From assembly GCA_014240065.1 (NCBI GenBank), contig JAAZXR010000011.1, positions 26,985 through 90,984 on the forward strand: 64,000 nt of DNA. The letters run 5' to 3'. This DNA comes from Myxococcales bacterium. Its GTDB lineage: Bacteria; Myxococcota_A; Polyangia; Nannocystales; Nannocystaceae. This document shows positions 23,014-32,362 of this stretch, piece by piece (position 1 is the stretch's first letter; each line of letters begins with the position of its first letter). Below the pieces are notes generated by a model that was given only the letters and a program-made list of their open reading frames with translations, did no database searches and was not told the origin of the DNA. Position numbers and translations under genes: made by a program.

Positions 23014-25349
23014 GAAGGCGCCGGCGCACCCTCGCCACGAGCGTGGATCGTGACCACGACCGACTTGGACGTCGGGGTCTGGCTCTTCGCCGCGAAGCTC
23101 TCAAGCGGGACCAGCACGTTCGCCTCTGGGAAGTAGGTCGCGACGCAGCCACGGGGGACATCGTAAGGGACACACACGAAGCCCGGCGCCCGCCGCGTGG
23201 TGCCTTGGAAATGACTCACGATGTCAACGCGATCACCTTCGTCCACGCCGCGTGCCCCCATATCTTCACGGTGCATGAGCACGACACGTCGGAAATTATG
23301 GATCCCTCGGTAGCGGTCGTTTAGGTCGTAGACGGTGGTGTTGTACTGATCGTGGCTTCGTATCGTCATCATCAGCAGCTGATTCTCTGCGAGCGGAATC
23401 TGCGGCAGCCCATGCACGATAAAATTGGCGCGGCCAGTCTTTGTGGTGAACCTCCGCTCGCTCGGACCGTTGGGGAGCGCGAATCCATGGGACGTGCGGG
23501 CCCGCTCATTGTAGCGTTCGAACCCCGGAATCGTGGCTTCGATGAGGTCGCGGATCCGGTCGTAGTCTGCCGCGAGCGCGCCCCAGTCGAGACTCCCCTC
23601 GCCCTCAAACGTGGCTCGGGCGATCCCCGCGACGATCGAGGGCTCCGAGCGCAGATGGACCGACGCCGGCTTCAGGCGGCCGCGCGAAGCGTGCACGATG
23701 CCCATGGAGTTCTCCACCGTGACGAACTGCGGCGTGTCGCCGGCGAGATCATGCTCGGTGCGCCCGAGGCACGGGAGGATCAACGCCTCTGAGCCAGTGA
23801 CCAAGTGGGACCGATTCAGCTTGGTGGACACGTGCACCGTGAGCGCGCACCTCCGCATCGCCGCGGCCGTCCGGTTTGAGTCTGGCGTGGCAGAGACGAA
23901 ATTTCCTCCCATCGCGACGAAGCAGCGCACCTCGCCCCGCTCCATCGCGTGAATCGCGTCCACAACATCCAGCCCGCGGTTCCGCGGCGAGCGCACGCCG
24001 CACGCCACCTCCAGGCGGTCGTAGAAAGCATCGGGCATCACGTGGGAGATCCCCATGGTGCGGTCGCCTTGAACGTTGCTGTGTCCGCGTACGGGGCACA
24101 GCCCCGCGCCTGGCCGGCCAATATTTCCACGAAGCAAGAGCAGGTTCACCACCTCTTGAATATTCGCGACTCCGTTCGCATGCTGCGTGAGCCCCATCGC
24201 CCAGCACGCGATGGTCGCCGGCGCCTGGGCGTACATCGTCGCGACCTCCCGCATCTGCGCCCGGCCAATCCCCGATTGCTCCTCAAGCTGCTCCCACGGC
24301 GTCGCCTCGAGCGCGTCGCGCCACGGCTCGTAACCTGCGCACGCGTCGTCGATGAAGCCGCGATCCACGACGCTCCCGGGCGACGCGTCTTCGAGCGCCA
24401 GCACCTCCTTCATGATCCCTTTGAGCAGCGCGACATCTCCGTTAATCTTCACCTGCAAGTAGACGTCGGTGAGCTGCACGCCGCTCGAGATCATGTCTTG
24501 TGGCTTTTGCGGGTGCTTGAAGCGCTCCAACCCGACCTCCCGCAGCGGGTTAATCGAGACGATCTTCGCACCTGCGAGTTTGGCGTCTCGCAGCGCGGAC
24601 AGCATGCGAGGATGGTTCGTTCCGGGGTTTTGACCTATCACAAAGATCAACGCGGTCTTTGTAAAGTCGGCGAGTTGAACGGTCCCCTTCCCGATCCCGA
24701 TGCTCTCTCCCAAGCCTACCCCGCTCGACTCGTGACACATATTTGAACAGTCGGGGAGGTTGTTGGTGCCGAGGGTGCGGGCGACGAGTTGATACAAGAA
24801 CGCCGCCTCGTTGCTCGTCCGCCCGGAGGTATAAAATACCGCTTGATCGGGATGCGCCAGCGCTCGAAGCGTGCCCCCAATCTTCGTGAACGCCTCGTCC
24901 CAGCTGATCTCCTCGTAGCACTCAGCGCCTTCCCGCCGCCACATAGGGTGGGTCAGTCGGCCTTGGCGGTTCAGCCAGTAGTCCGATTGCTCGCTCAGAC
25001 GCTCGATGGACCACTGCTCGAAGAACGTGGGCCCCACCGTCCGCTTGTCCGCCTCATCCGCGACCGCCCTCGCCCCGTTCTCACAAAACTCTGCCAGCGC
25101 CCGATGCTCGGGATCCGGCCACGCACATCCCGGGCAGTCGAATCCCGCCGCTTGATTGACCCGCGCCAGCACGCGAAGCCCTCGCACGGGACCGGCGCGC
25201 TCGAGGGTATACGCCAACGACGAGACCACAGCCCCAACCCCCGCCGCCGCCGTACCCCGCGCATCTCGCAGCACGGGAGCCCCCGGTTCTACAGGGACCA
25301 GCGCCGCGCCCGCGTCACGCGACGTTTTTGGGGGGGAGGACTCACTCAC
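23010..25349 (-). CDS. YdeP/FdhF-type molybdopterin-dependent oxidoreductase
   Basis: 779 residues from a GTG start. It matches the family of formate-dehydrogenase-like 'oxidoreductase alpha (molybdopterin) subunit' proteins: an N-terminal GFDCPGCAWPDP pair of Cys instead of the usual four-Cys Fe-S site, YTSGRTSNEAAFLYQLVAR, PDCSNMCHESSG at the molybdenum site, GQNPGTNHPRML, LRGNIGRPGAGLCPVRGHSNVQGDRTMG, and the C-terminal cofactor-binding domain with RSHDQYNTTVYDLNDRYRG. It should bind bis-MGD in the cytosol. The true substrate is unknown; formate oxidation is not established for this family. Codons 5-8 contain a run of seven C followed by five A. It overlaps the mobA fusion, and fdhD lies 450 bases away. 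Confidence 0.92.
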   Translation of the reverse strand: MSESSPPKTSRDAGAALVPVEPGAPVLRDARGTAAAGVGAVVSSLAYTLERAGPVRGLRVLARVNQAAGFDCPGCAWPDPEHRALAEFCENGARAVADEADKRTVGPTFFEQWSIERLSEQSDYWLNRQGRLTHPMWRREGAECYEEISWDEAFTKIGGTLRALAHPDQAVFYTSGRTSNEAAFLYQLVARTLGTNNLPDCSNMCHESSGVGLGESIGIGKGTVQLADFTKTALIFVIGQNPGTNHPRMLSALRDAKLAGAKIVSINPLREVGLERFKHPQKPQDMISSGVQLTDVYLQVKINGDVALLKGIMKEVLALEDASPGSVVDRGFIDDACAGYEPWRDALEATPWEQLEEQSGIGRAQMREVATMYAQAPATIACWAMGLTQHANGVANIQEVVNLLLLRGNIGRPGAGLCPVRGHSNVQGDRTMGISHVMPDAFYDRLEVACGVRSPRNRGLDVVDAIHAMERGEVRCFVAMGGNFVSATPDSNRTAAAMRRCALTVHVSTKLNRSHLVTGSEALILPCLGRTEHDLAGDTPQFVTVENSMGIVHASRGRLKPASVHLRSEPSIVAGIARATFEGEGSLDWGALAADYDRIRDLIEATIPGFERYNERARTSHGFALPNGPSERRFTTKTGRANFIVHGLPQIPLAENQLLMMTIRSHDQYNTTVYDLNDRYRGIHNFRRVVLMHREDMGARGVDEGDRVDIVSHFQGTTRRAPGFVCVPYDVPRGCVATYFPEANVLVPLESFAAKSQTPTSKSVVVTIHARGEGAPAPS

Positions 25350-25416
25350 GCCCCTACGATGCCGTCGGATGGCGAAGAACTCAAGACAATCACCGATTCT
25401 GCGTTAAGATTCGGCC

Positions 25417-25794
25417 GTGAAGCTTCGAATCCTCGGAAACTCTATTCGGCTGCGGCTCACTCGCGCTGAGGTCGCGGCCGCCGCGATGGGATCCGCCGTT
25501 GAGGCGCGCTGCGTCTTTGGGCCGGATCCTGCGAGCGCCCTCGTATACTCGCTCGTGCCCGACGAGCACGCGGCCCAGCTCTCGGTGAGCTGGCTGAGCG
25601 GCTCGCTGACGATTCGGGCTCCCCTCCCCCTCATCCAGCAATGGAACGACTCCGACATGGTGGGGATGGAGCGCACGTGGCGACAGACCGAGGACGCGCG
25701 CTTGAGAGTGCTCGTCGAAAAGGACTTCTCTTGCCTGAAGCCTCGCGACGACGGCGAAGATCTCGACACCTTCCCCAACCCCGAAGCGACCTAA
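25417..25794 (+). CDS. DUF7009-like small protein
   Basis: 125 residues from the GTG at 25417. The N-terminus MKLRILGNSIRLRLTRAEVA matches a widespread family of short proteins of unknown function opening 'MKIRIKGNSIRLRLTQSEV'. The middle (SVSWLSGSLTIRAPLPLIQQW) is predicted beta-strand followed by helix, and the C-terminus has LRVLVEKDFSCLKPRD. No signal or membrane segment, so it should be cytosolic. The same family often lies near molybdenum or metabolic genes, but I cannot assign a function. It sits between the divergent molybdoenzyme and the convergent fdhD. Confidence 0.8.
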   Translation: MKLRILGNSIRLRLTRAEVAAAAMGSAVEARCVFGPDPASALVYSLVPDEHAAQLSVSWLSGSLTIRAPLPLIQQWNDSDMVGMERTWRQTEDARLRVLVEKDFSCLKPRDDGEDLDTFPNPEAT

Positions 25795-25804
25795 GGGTCC
25801 GCGC

Positions 25805-26641
25805 CTAGCTGTCGCTGACGATGCGGGCTGCCCCGGCGTACACACACATTCGCTCGCCGCGGACGAAGCACGCCAGCGTCATCCCGCACGCGTCCGCCAA
25901 TTCGACCGCCAGCGAGGTCGGGGCCGACACCGCCGCGATCACAGGTACCCCCGACATCATGGCCTTTTGCACGATCTCAAAGGACACGCGACCCGACACC
26001 ATCAACAGGCTCCCGGAGGTGACAGCGTGCCTCAAGCGCCACCCCAGCACCTTGTCCACCGCGTTGTGTCTCCCCACGTCCTCAAACACCCGCAACAGGT
26101 CTCCCTCCCGCGTGAACAGGCCCACACCGTGGACGCCCCCCGTCATGGAGAAAGTCGGCTGCGCTGCGGCGAGCGCCCGCGCGGCGCCCTCGATGACCCG
26201 CGATGCGACCGTCTCGCGCCTACCGGCCAGCGACGACCTCTTCGCGAGGAGGTCATCAATGCTCGTGCGGCCGCACACCCCACAGCTCGATCCGGTCAGG
26301 TTGGTGCGCCGCATTTTCTCGATGGCCGGCAGCCGGTCCTCAGGAACGACCACCTGGAGCACGTTCCCCTCCCCCTCCTCGTCCGCACCCTCGTCGCAGT
26401 GTCGAATACTCCGCACGTCGTCGAGCGTCTCAATGGCCCCCTCCGCGAGCAGCATCCCCAACCCTAGATATTCATCGTGTCCGGGGGTGCGCATCACCAC
26501 AGCCACCGGCGCACCGTTGACCCGAATCTGCAAGGGAACCTCCATCGCGACCGCATCATCGGCGCTCCCCGCGATCCTCCCCTCCCGCCACTCTTGTCTA
26601 AGAAGCGGGCGACAGGCTGCTTCGTCGTCTTTCACCGACAC
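25805..26641 (-). CDS. fdhD: formate dehydrogenase accessory sulfurtransferase FdhD
   Basis: Carries sulfur from a cysteine desulfurase to the molybdenum cofactor of formate-dehydrogenase-type enzymes. It starts at GTG 26641 and has 278 residues. Visible motifs are VPLQIRVNGAPVAVVMRTPGHDEYLGLGMLLAEG, the conserved GSSCGVCGR pair (Cys120 and Cys123) that carries the persulfide, SMTGGVHGVGLF, FEDVGRHNAVDKVLG, SGRVSFEIVQKAMMSGVPVIAAVSAPTSLA and GMTLACFVRGERMCVY. Its presence supports the idea that the neighbouring YdeP-type oxidoreductase is an active bis-MGD enzyme. A long frame on the opposite strand is a shadow. Confidence 0.95.
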   Translation of the reverse strand: MSVKDDEAACRPLLRQEWREGRIAGSADDAVAMEVPLQIRVNGAPVAVVMRTPGHDEYLGLGMLLAEGAIETLDDVRSIRHCDEGADEEGEGNVLQVVVPEDRLPAIEKMRRTNLTGSSCGVCGRTSIDDLLAKRSSLAGRRETVASRVIEGAARALAAAQPTFSMTGGVHGVGLFTREGDLLRVFEDVGRHNAVDKVLGWRLRHAVTSGSLLMVSGRVSFEIVQKAMMSGVPVIAAVSAPTSLAVELADACGMTLACFVRGERMCVYAGAARIVSDS

Positions 26642-26669
26642 ATCATAGCCTCTGCGCGGAGATTGGTGG

Positions 26670-29600
26670 ATGATGGTGGCTGTGAGTCACGTCGCGCTGG
26701 CCATCCACTCGCTGCTCGATTCGCTGTCCGCGAACTCGAAGCCGCTCGCCACGCTGGACGCGGTCGCCGAACAGTCCACGACAGATCTGCCGACCCGCAG
26801 GATCGTCCGCGCCATCCTGGCGGGACCCGAGCCGATCGAGGCGCTTCGCAGAGCCGCGCGCCTGCCGGACGCGGCGCTCGAGCACCCCAGGTTTGATAGT
26901 TTCGCGCCACTTCTCCACCAGGGCAACTACCCCGCGCGACTTTGTGGGCTGTTCCCCGAGGGCATCGCCGCCATCTCCCCACTCGAGCGAGCCATCGACA
27001 CGGGCTCTCCCGATCTCGCGAGCTTGAGGGCCCGCTTCGTCGAGGCGCGCGCCGAGGTCTGTGACGACGACGCGATCGGTCGCGTCTGCGCCGCGCAATA
27101 CCTCAACTTATGCGCCTTGGAGACCGCGAAGGCGCCGCTTGAGCGCGTCTGTACGGGGCTCTCCGAGCTCGCCGCCGCCGCCGTCCAGTTCGCGCTGTCT
27201 CTAGAGCCAGCGCTCGAAGACAAGGTCGTGGTCTTCGGCATGGGCAAACTTGGAGGGCTGGAGCTTAACTTCCGCAGCGATATTGACCTCGTCTTCGTCC
27301 ACGCCGACGACGCCGCCCCAGCCGGCCCCGAGGGGCACGCCCTGCGCGTACGACTTCACGACGCAATTCGGCGGGTGGTCGCCCGACTTGAAGGCGCCGG
27401 CGTGTGGCGGCCCCTGTTTCGGGTGGACCTTCGGCTGCGCCCCTTCGGGAGCCGCGGCCCGATCTCCTGCTCCTGCGCCGCGGCCATCCGATACTTCGAG
27501 GCCCATGGGCGCGGATGGGAGCGCCAAGTCTGGATGCGCGCGCGCCCGATCGCCGGCGCGATAGAGCTCGGCGAGCGACTGCTCCGAGAGCTGAGCCCAT
27601 TCGTGTACCGACAGAGCACGTCGCCGGCCATCATTGACGAGATCAAGAGCCTCACCGAGCGCGCGCGCCGTGAGGTCACCCGACGTCCGGGCGCGGTGGG
27701 GACAGACGTGAAACACGATCGCGGCTGCATTCGAGAGATCGAGTTCTTCACCCAGGGCCTCCAGCTCCTCCACGGTGGCAAGATCCCCGCGCTCCGGACA
27801 CCGAGCACCATGGCCGCGTTCGACCGGTTGCTCGCCCACGGCTTCCTCTCCGATCACGAGCACAGCGTGTTGTCCCGAAGCTATCGCTGGCTCCGCCGAC
27901 TTGAGCACCGCACCCAGCTCGAGGACGGCCTCCAGACACACCTCGTCCCCCATGAGCTCGCGGCGGCGAGCCTCCTCATCGCGAGGATCGACGCGCCGAC
28001 GACCCCGCGTGCATTGGATGATGAGGCCGGGTCGCTGTTGCTCGCGGAGCTCGCCGACGTCCGCGAGGCGATCATCTCCCTCTGCGACCCGGAGGACGAG
28101 CGCGACGCTCCGGAAGCCCGCGCGGCGCGCCTCGATAAAGACGCGGTGCTCGATCCCATGGCGAGTGATGACGTCGCCGCCGCGGCGCTGCAGCGACTCG
28201 GCGCGAACGACGGCTACGAGGCGCTCGCCCTCGTCCGCGCGCTCCGCTCGGGCTCCCATTCGGCGTTGAGCGCGAACGGCACCCCCTTTGAGGGCGCCCG
28301 ACGGCTCGTGTTCGCGTGCCTCCAAAGCGGCGACTCGGAGCGCGCGCTGTCTCGCATGGTCGCGTTCTCCTCCGCGCGACCCGCCCACTTCTCCGTGTGG
28401 CGCCTGCTGGCGAGGGACGAGCACCAACGAATCGTCCGCCTGCTCGCGGATCTGTTCAGCTTGAATGAGTCGCTCAGCCAGGGGCTCATCGGCTTCCCCC
28501 ACACGAAAGGTCGCCCCGAGGAGGCCTCCTTCACCTTCCTCGCCGAGGCTTCGCTGGACGCTCCCCTCACGTCCGCCCAGATCTCGGCTCACTTCAGCGC
28601 AACGATGGCGCGCCTCCCAGACGGATGCTCCGCGGACGAGGTCGACGCCGCGTTGAACCACACCCGTCACCGCATGCTCACTCAAATCGCCCTCCACGAC
28701 CTCGCCCACCAGCCGAGCGCCGCAGATGTCGGCGCTCGGCTCGCAGATCTGGCTGACGAGGTGTTGCGGCGCATGCTTGAAGACCTCAAGCATCGCGCCT
28801 CGAGCACGCGGGGTGAACCCGGGGGCGGGTTCGACCTCGCGGTCCTCGCGCTGGGTAAGCTCGGGATGCGATTCATGGATTTCGGATCCGATGTCGACTT
28901 GGTCTTCGTGTTCCGACCACGCGATCCTCAGACCAGCTCCGCAGAGCAGGTGCGTCCCTACGCGACCCGCATCGGAGTCGAGATGATGTCGAGGCTTCGC
29001 AGCCGCGCCGGAGGAGCGCGACTGTACGATGTGGACACGCGGCTCCGCCCGTCTGGACGACAAGGCCTGCTCGTCTCCTCAAGCGACGCGTTCTCGCGCT
29101 ACCAACGCGGCCCGCTCCCCGTGTGGGAGCGCCTCGCGTCGCTCTGGATCCGACCGATCGCCGCCGCGAGGTTCGGCGCGGATCCGGCTGCGCCCTCAAG
29201 CGACGCCGAAGTGTCCGAGTGGTCGTCGCGACTCGCGAGTGATACGAGAGAGGCGATCATGTGCGCGCAGATGGAGCCCGACCAAATCACCAACGACACC
29301 AACCAGATCCTTGACCGCATCTTTCACGAGACGTCTCGCGAACCGCGCACGACGCGCTCGCCCGTGGAGGCCATGCGAAGCATGCTCGACCAGATCGGCG
29401 CCGGCGCGACTCCACACACTATCCTGGACGCGAAGCTCGGCCCAGGCGCGTGTCTCGACTTCGAGCTCATGGCCGCCGCCCTGTTCTTGCGACACCGCGA
29501 GACGCTACGAGGCGTTCATACGCCCCCGGCCCCGCACATCTCCGCGGTGATCGACGCATTGGAGGGAATCGACGCAATCGGCCCGTCCGAGGCCGAAGAC

Positions 29601-29813
29601 CTCCGATCTGCATATGCGTTCCTCCGCAAATTTCTGAACCGTTTGCGCATGGACGCGCACAGACTCGGCGACGGTTCCGCTGATAGCTTCGCCATCAACT
29701 CCCCTCGCCTACCGCGCGTGGCGCGTAGAATGGGCATTGAGGACCAAACTGCGCTTGTGCGACAATTTCTTGAGCACAGAATCGCGGTTCGCTCTATCCT
29801 CAACGAACTCTAG
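26670..29813 (+). CDS. glnE: glutamine synthetase adenylyltransferase/adenylyl-removing enzyme
   Basis: Adds and removes AMP on glutamine synthetase in response to nitrogen state. Two homologous nucleotidyltransferase halves are visible: GMGKLGGLELNFRSDIDLVFV (about residue 190) and ALGKLGMRFMDFGSDVDLVFVF (about 728). Between and after them are the helical regulatory parts, with RDWERQVWMRARPI-like HGRGWERQVWMRARPIAG and PVWERLASLWIRPIA following each half. It has up to 1047 residues, somewhat longer than E. coli GlnE. Start choice among ATG 26670 and the next Met is open. It diverges from fdhD across a very short spacer and is 8 bases upstream of the DUF4388 gene, with which it is probably co-transcribed. 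No P-II gene is in the window. Confidence 0.95.
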   Translation: MMVAVSHVALAIHSLLDSLSANSKPLATLDAVAEQSTTDLPTRRIVRAILAGPEPIEALRRAARLPDAALEHPRFDSFAPLLHQGNYPARLCGLFPEGIAAISPLERAIDTGSPDLASLRARFVEARAEVCDDDAIGRVCAAQYLNLCALETAKAPLERVCTGLSELAAAAVQFALSLEPALEDKVVVFGMGKLGGLELNFRSDIDLVFVHADDAAPAGPEGHALRVRLHDAIRRVVARLEGAGVWRPLFRVDLRLRPFGSRGPISCSCAAAIRYFEAHGRGWERQVWMRARPIAGAIELGERLLRELSPFVYRQSTSPAIIDEIKSLTERARREVTRRPGAVGTDVKHDRGCIREIEFFTQGLQLLHGGKIPALRTPSTMAAFDRLLAHGFLSDHEHSVLSRSYRWLRRLEHRTQLEDGLQTHLVPHELAAASLLIARIDAPTTPRALDDEAGSLLLAELADVREAIISLCDPEDERDAPEARAARLDKDAVLDPMASDDVAAAALQRLGANDGYEALALVRALRSGSHSALSANGTPFEGARRLVFACLQSGDSERALSRMVAFSSARPAHFSVWRLLARDEHQRIVRLLADLFSLNESLSQGLIGFPHTKGRPEEASFTFLAEASLDAPLTSAQISAHFSATMARLPDGCSADEVDAALNHTRHRMLTQIALHDLAHQPSAADVGARLADLADEVLRRMLEDLKHRASSTRGEPGGGFDLAVLALGKLGMRFMDFGSDVDLVFVFRPRDPQTSSAEQVRPYATRIGVEMMSRLRSRAGGARLYDVDTRLRPSGRQGLLVSSSDAFSRYQRGPLPVWERLASLWIRPIAAARFGADPAAPSSDAEVSEWSSRLASDTREAIMCAQMEPDQITNDTNQILDRIFHETSREPRTTRSPVEAMRSMLDQIGAGATPHTILDAKLGPGACLDFELMAAALFLRHRETLRGVHTPPAPHISAVIDALEGIDAIGPSEAEDLRSAYAFLRKFLNRLRMDAHRLGDGSADSFAINSPRLPRVARRMGIEDQTALVRQFLEHRIAVRSILNEL

Positions 29814-29821
29814 CTCCGTCG

Positions 29822-31285
29822 ATGACTGCCAATCAAGAAGTCCAAGTTCCCGTCCGGGGCTCTCTCAACAAGGTCGCGTTCGCCCAGGTGTTGATGGGGC
29901 TGTCGCGGGCGCGCGCGTCGGGGACCTTGTACTTGCTCCGCGATACGACCAAGAAGGTCGTGTTCTTTGAGAAGGGTCTGCCTGTTTTTATCCGGTCGAA
30001 CGTCCAAGACGAGTGTCTCGGGCAACGTCTCGCGAACGAGGGCCTCATCACGCAAGAGCAATGCGATCAGACCCTTGAGGCGATCCGTCGGACTGGCAAG
30101 AAGCAAGGCGAGCTCCTGGTGGAGATGGGCATCCTCTCCAAGGGGAACCTTCAGCACGGCCTGCTCAACCAGCTCCTGTTCAAGCTGACTGAGGTGATCG
30201 GTTGGAATGAGGGCAAGTACCAGTTCAAGACCGGGACCGACGCGTCGCCTGTCAAAATTAAGATTACGAGACCCCTCTCGAGCCTCATCCTGGCCGGTGT
30301 GCTCGAGCACCTCTCCGAAGAAGCTGCGAAGAAACTCCTCGAGCCGCAGCTTGAGAAGTACGCGCGAGAGACGGAGGTGGACGCCGACACGGAGGTCCGC
30401 AGCGTCCTCACGCTCGACGAGCGACGCTTTATCGCCCGAGTCACCGGCGCGCGAACCGTCGCCGAGATCCTTGAGAACGCCAGCGAGGTGGCCTTGGAGC
30501 GGCCGGCGGCGCTCCTTCACGGGATGATCTCCGTGGGCGGACTCGAGCTGTTCGACGAAAAGGACAGCGAAGCCACCCCCCGGGAGGTCAGCCCGCCAGA
30601 GCACCATGACCGCCCCGATGAGTTCTTCAAGCCGGACTACGAGCACTCGGAGGCGATCACCGAATACGAGGACACCCCGCTGCCGGGCACCGTGCCTTCG
30701 TCTGGCATGGAGATGTCCGACGAAGATGAGGCCATGTTCGCGGGCGTCGAGGACAGCAAGCTCGCGGTCCTCTCCGATCTCAGCGCCACGGATGACGAGG
30801 AGATCGAGGAGATCGAGGAGATCGAGGAGATCGAGGAAGACTCGTCCCTCGAGCTCGTAGACATCGAGAACGTGGAAGAGATCGATCTCGACGTCGATGA
30901 GGCTCAAAACGAGGACGACGAGATGGCGGGCGCGATACATTTCGCGCGTGGGGAGTCTGCCTTCGCGGAGGGCGAATGGGAGGCCGCGGTCGATGCCTTC
31001 GAAGACGCGTACGAGACTGGCGTGGACGTGGCAGAGCTCCATGCGATGCTCGCGTTCTCCCGTTATCGGACCGCGGAAGACGACCCCGAGATGGTCGAGC
31101 ATGTCGTTGAGCTCCTCAAGTACGCGGAGGATCTCGATCCCAAGCTCGACTCGATCTACGCGTTTCAAGGGGTCGTACAGCTCTTCGGGCGGGGTGACAA
31201 AGATGCCGCGAAGGCCTGCTTTAACCGCGCGATCGAGCTAAATCCCTACTCTGACCTCGCGCTCGAATACATCGACCAGGTCTAG
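29822..31285 (+). CDS. DUF4388 and TPR-containing protein
   Basis: 487 residues, starting 8 bases after glnE. Residues 10-135 match DUF4388, found in many myxobacterial and delta-proteobacterial signalling proteins: VRGSLNKVAFAQVLMGLSRARASGTL, KKVVFFEKGLPVF, LGQRLANEGLIT and WNEGKYQFKTG. The middle is very acidic and low-complexity, with an EIE repeat (about 325-345). The C-terminal 120 residues look like TPR units (HFARGESAFAEGEWEAAVDAFEDAYE, AKACFNRAIELNPYSDLALEYI). No catalytic motif is seen. A cytosolic scaffold in signalling or motility is a guess from the family; the coupling to glnE is notable but may be only transcriptional. Confidence 0.85.
   Translation: MTANQEVQVPVRGSLNKVAFAQVLMGLSRARASGTLYLLRDTTKKVVFFEKGLPVFIRSNVQDECLGQRLANEGLITQEQCDQTLEAIRRTGKKQGELLVEMGILSKGNLQHGLLNQLLFKLTEVIGWNEGKYQFKTGTDASPVKIKITRPLSSLILAGVLEHLSEEAAKKLLEPQLEKYARETEVDADTEVRSVLTLDERRFIARVTGARTVAEILENASEVALERPAALLHGMISVGGLELFDEKDSEATPREVSPPEHHDRPDEFFKPDYEHSEAITEYEDTPLPGTVPSSGMEMSDEDEAMFAGVEDSKLAVLSDLSATDDEEIEEIEEIEEIEEDSSLELVDIENVEEIDLDVDEAQNEDDEMAGAIHFARGESAFAEGEWEAAVDAFEDAYETGVDVAELHAMLAFSRYRTAEDDPEMVEHVVELLKYAEDLDPKLDSIYAFQGVVQLFGRGDKDAAKACFNRAIELNPYSDLALEYIDQV
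30797..30835 (+). repeat. 9-bp coding tandem repeat (Glu-Glu-Ile)
   Basis: Four perfect copies of GAGGAGATC followed by GAG in the acidic middle part of the DUF4388/TPR gene. The unit keeps the frame. Confidence 0.9.
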
Positions 31286-31470
31286 CCCGCCGCGACCATG
31301 GCGGCGACAATTCGAGCGCGGCCCACGAGCGGCGAGGTGGTGTGGCGCGCTACGCAAGACTGGATCCACGCCGGCGAAGTCGCGGCCTCCGTGACCCCCC
31401 GGGGTCGCAGGCCGTGCCCCGGAGCGACCGCAAAGACGCGCCGCGCACGCTCTTCACCGGGCCCAAGGGC

Positions 31471-32163
31471 TCAGCGAGACGCGAGCACAGGGGACCCGGG
31501 CATGTGTGACGGCAACTCGCTCGCGGCCGAGCTTCGACCGTTGGCGGCGCTGCGGCGGAGACGATCCACGATCATCTGACGAGCCATCGCGATGACTCCC
31601 TCTGTAAACTCTTGGTAGCCCTCGTCCACAGGCTGACGATCGTAGAGGACCTCGAGCTCCATGCGCCGGTAAGACACCGCGTCGGAGACGAGTCGGATGA
31701 GGTTGACCAAGTCCTGCTCTGGGAACGCGCTGTGATCATGCGCGTACTTCTGAGCGATCTTGCGTCGCGTTTCTTCACTCCGCTGATCGAGCAGCTGGCG
31801 GAATCGAGCTGCGAATCGGGCGTCAACCCGCGAAAGGCTGAACGCGGCGCGCAAAAACGCCGCGTGGCTGGGCTGCGCCCACGCGCGCTCGATCGACTCC
31901 ACGAGCACCATCGGGAGCTCCAGCAGATCGTCTGGCAACCGCAGCTCCGCGACCGAGTTTTCTTCCGCGAACAACTCGATGATCTGCTCGACCATCGCCG
32001 CCTTGCTCTCAAAGTAGTGATACAGGCTTGGTTGTCGCAGACCTACCTTCTTGGCGAGCGTGCGGAGTGACGCTCCTGCGTATCCTCGTTCAGCGATGAG
32101 CTCAACCGCCGCCAAAAGAATTTGCCGGTGGCGCTCCGAAAAGGTTCGTGTCGATGTTTGCAT
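31471..32163 (-). CDS. TetR-family transcriptional regulator
   Basis: 230 residues from the ATG at 32163, which has AGAGG eight bases upstream; ATGs at 32190 and 32235 are possible but less well placed. The N-terminal helix-turn-helix is clear: RHRQILLAAVELIAERGYAGASLRTLAKKVGLRQPSLYHYFESKAAMVEQII. The C-terminal ligand domain ends RQMIVDRLRRS plus a disordered tail. The ligand and targets are unknown. It diverges from the pyrophosphatase gene, so both may share an operator in the AT-richer spacer near 32230-32270, where self-regulation is plausible. Confidence 0.93.
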   Translation of the reverse strand: MQTSTRTFSERHRQILLAAVELIAERGYAGASLRTLAKKVGLRQPSLYHYFESKAAMVEQIIELFAEENSVAELRLPDDLLELPMVLVESIERAWAQPSHAAFLRAAFSLSRVDARFAARFRQLLDQRSEETRRKIAQKYAHDHSAFPEQDLVNLIRLVSDAVSYRRMELEVLYDRQPVDEGYQEFTEGVIAMARQMIVDRLRRSAANGRSSAASELPSHMPGSPVLASR

Positions 32164-32362
32164 GGTCGTTGCCTCTGGATTCTCTGACATCGGAAGGAGG
32201 CAGAACGTATCAGGGAACCGGGCCTCCGTGGCCATCCCTTTTTATTTCATACACAACTTCTTGAGATGAATGCGCACGGCGCGGTCCTCCGCCACCAGGC
32301 GTCCGCCAAACGCGAAATCTGGGGCCCTGCGTCGAAATGGCCGGCCGAGCGTTTCTTCTCCC

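Noticed and set aside
25821..26648. 275-residue plus-strand frame opposite fdhD
   Set aside because: The minus-strand product has the full FdhD motif set including the Cys pair; the plus frame is Ser/Thr/Arg-rich shadow.
27201..29063. 620-residue minus-strand frame inside glnE
   Set aside because: glnE has both nucleotidyltransferase signatures on the plus strand; the minus frame lacks recognisable domains.
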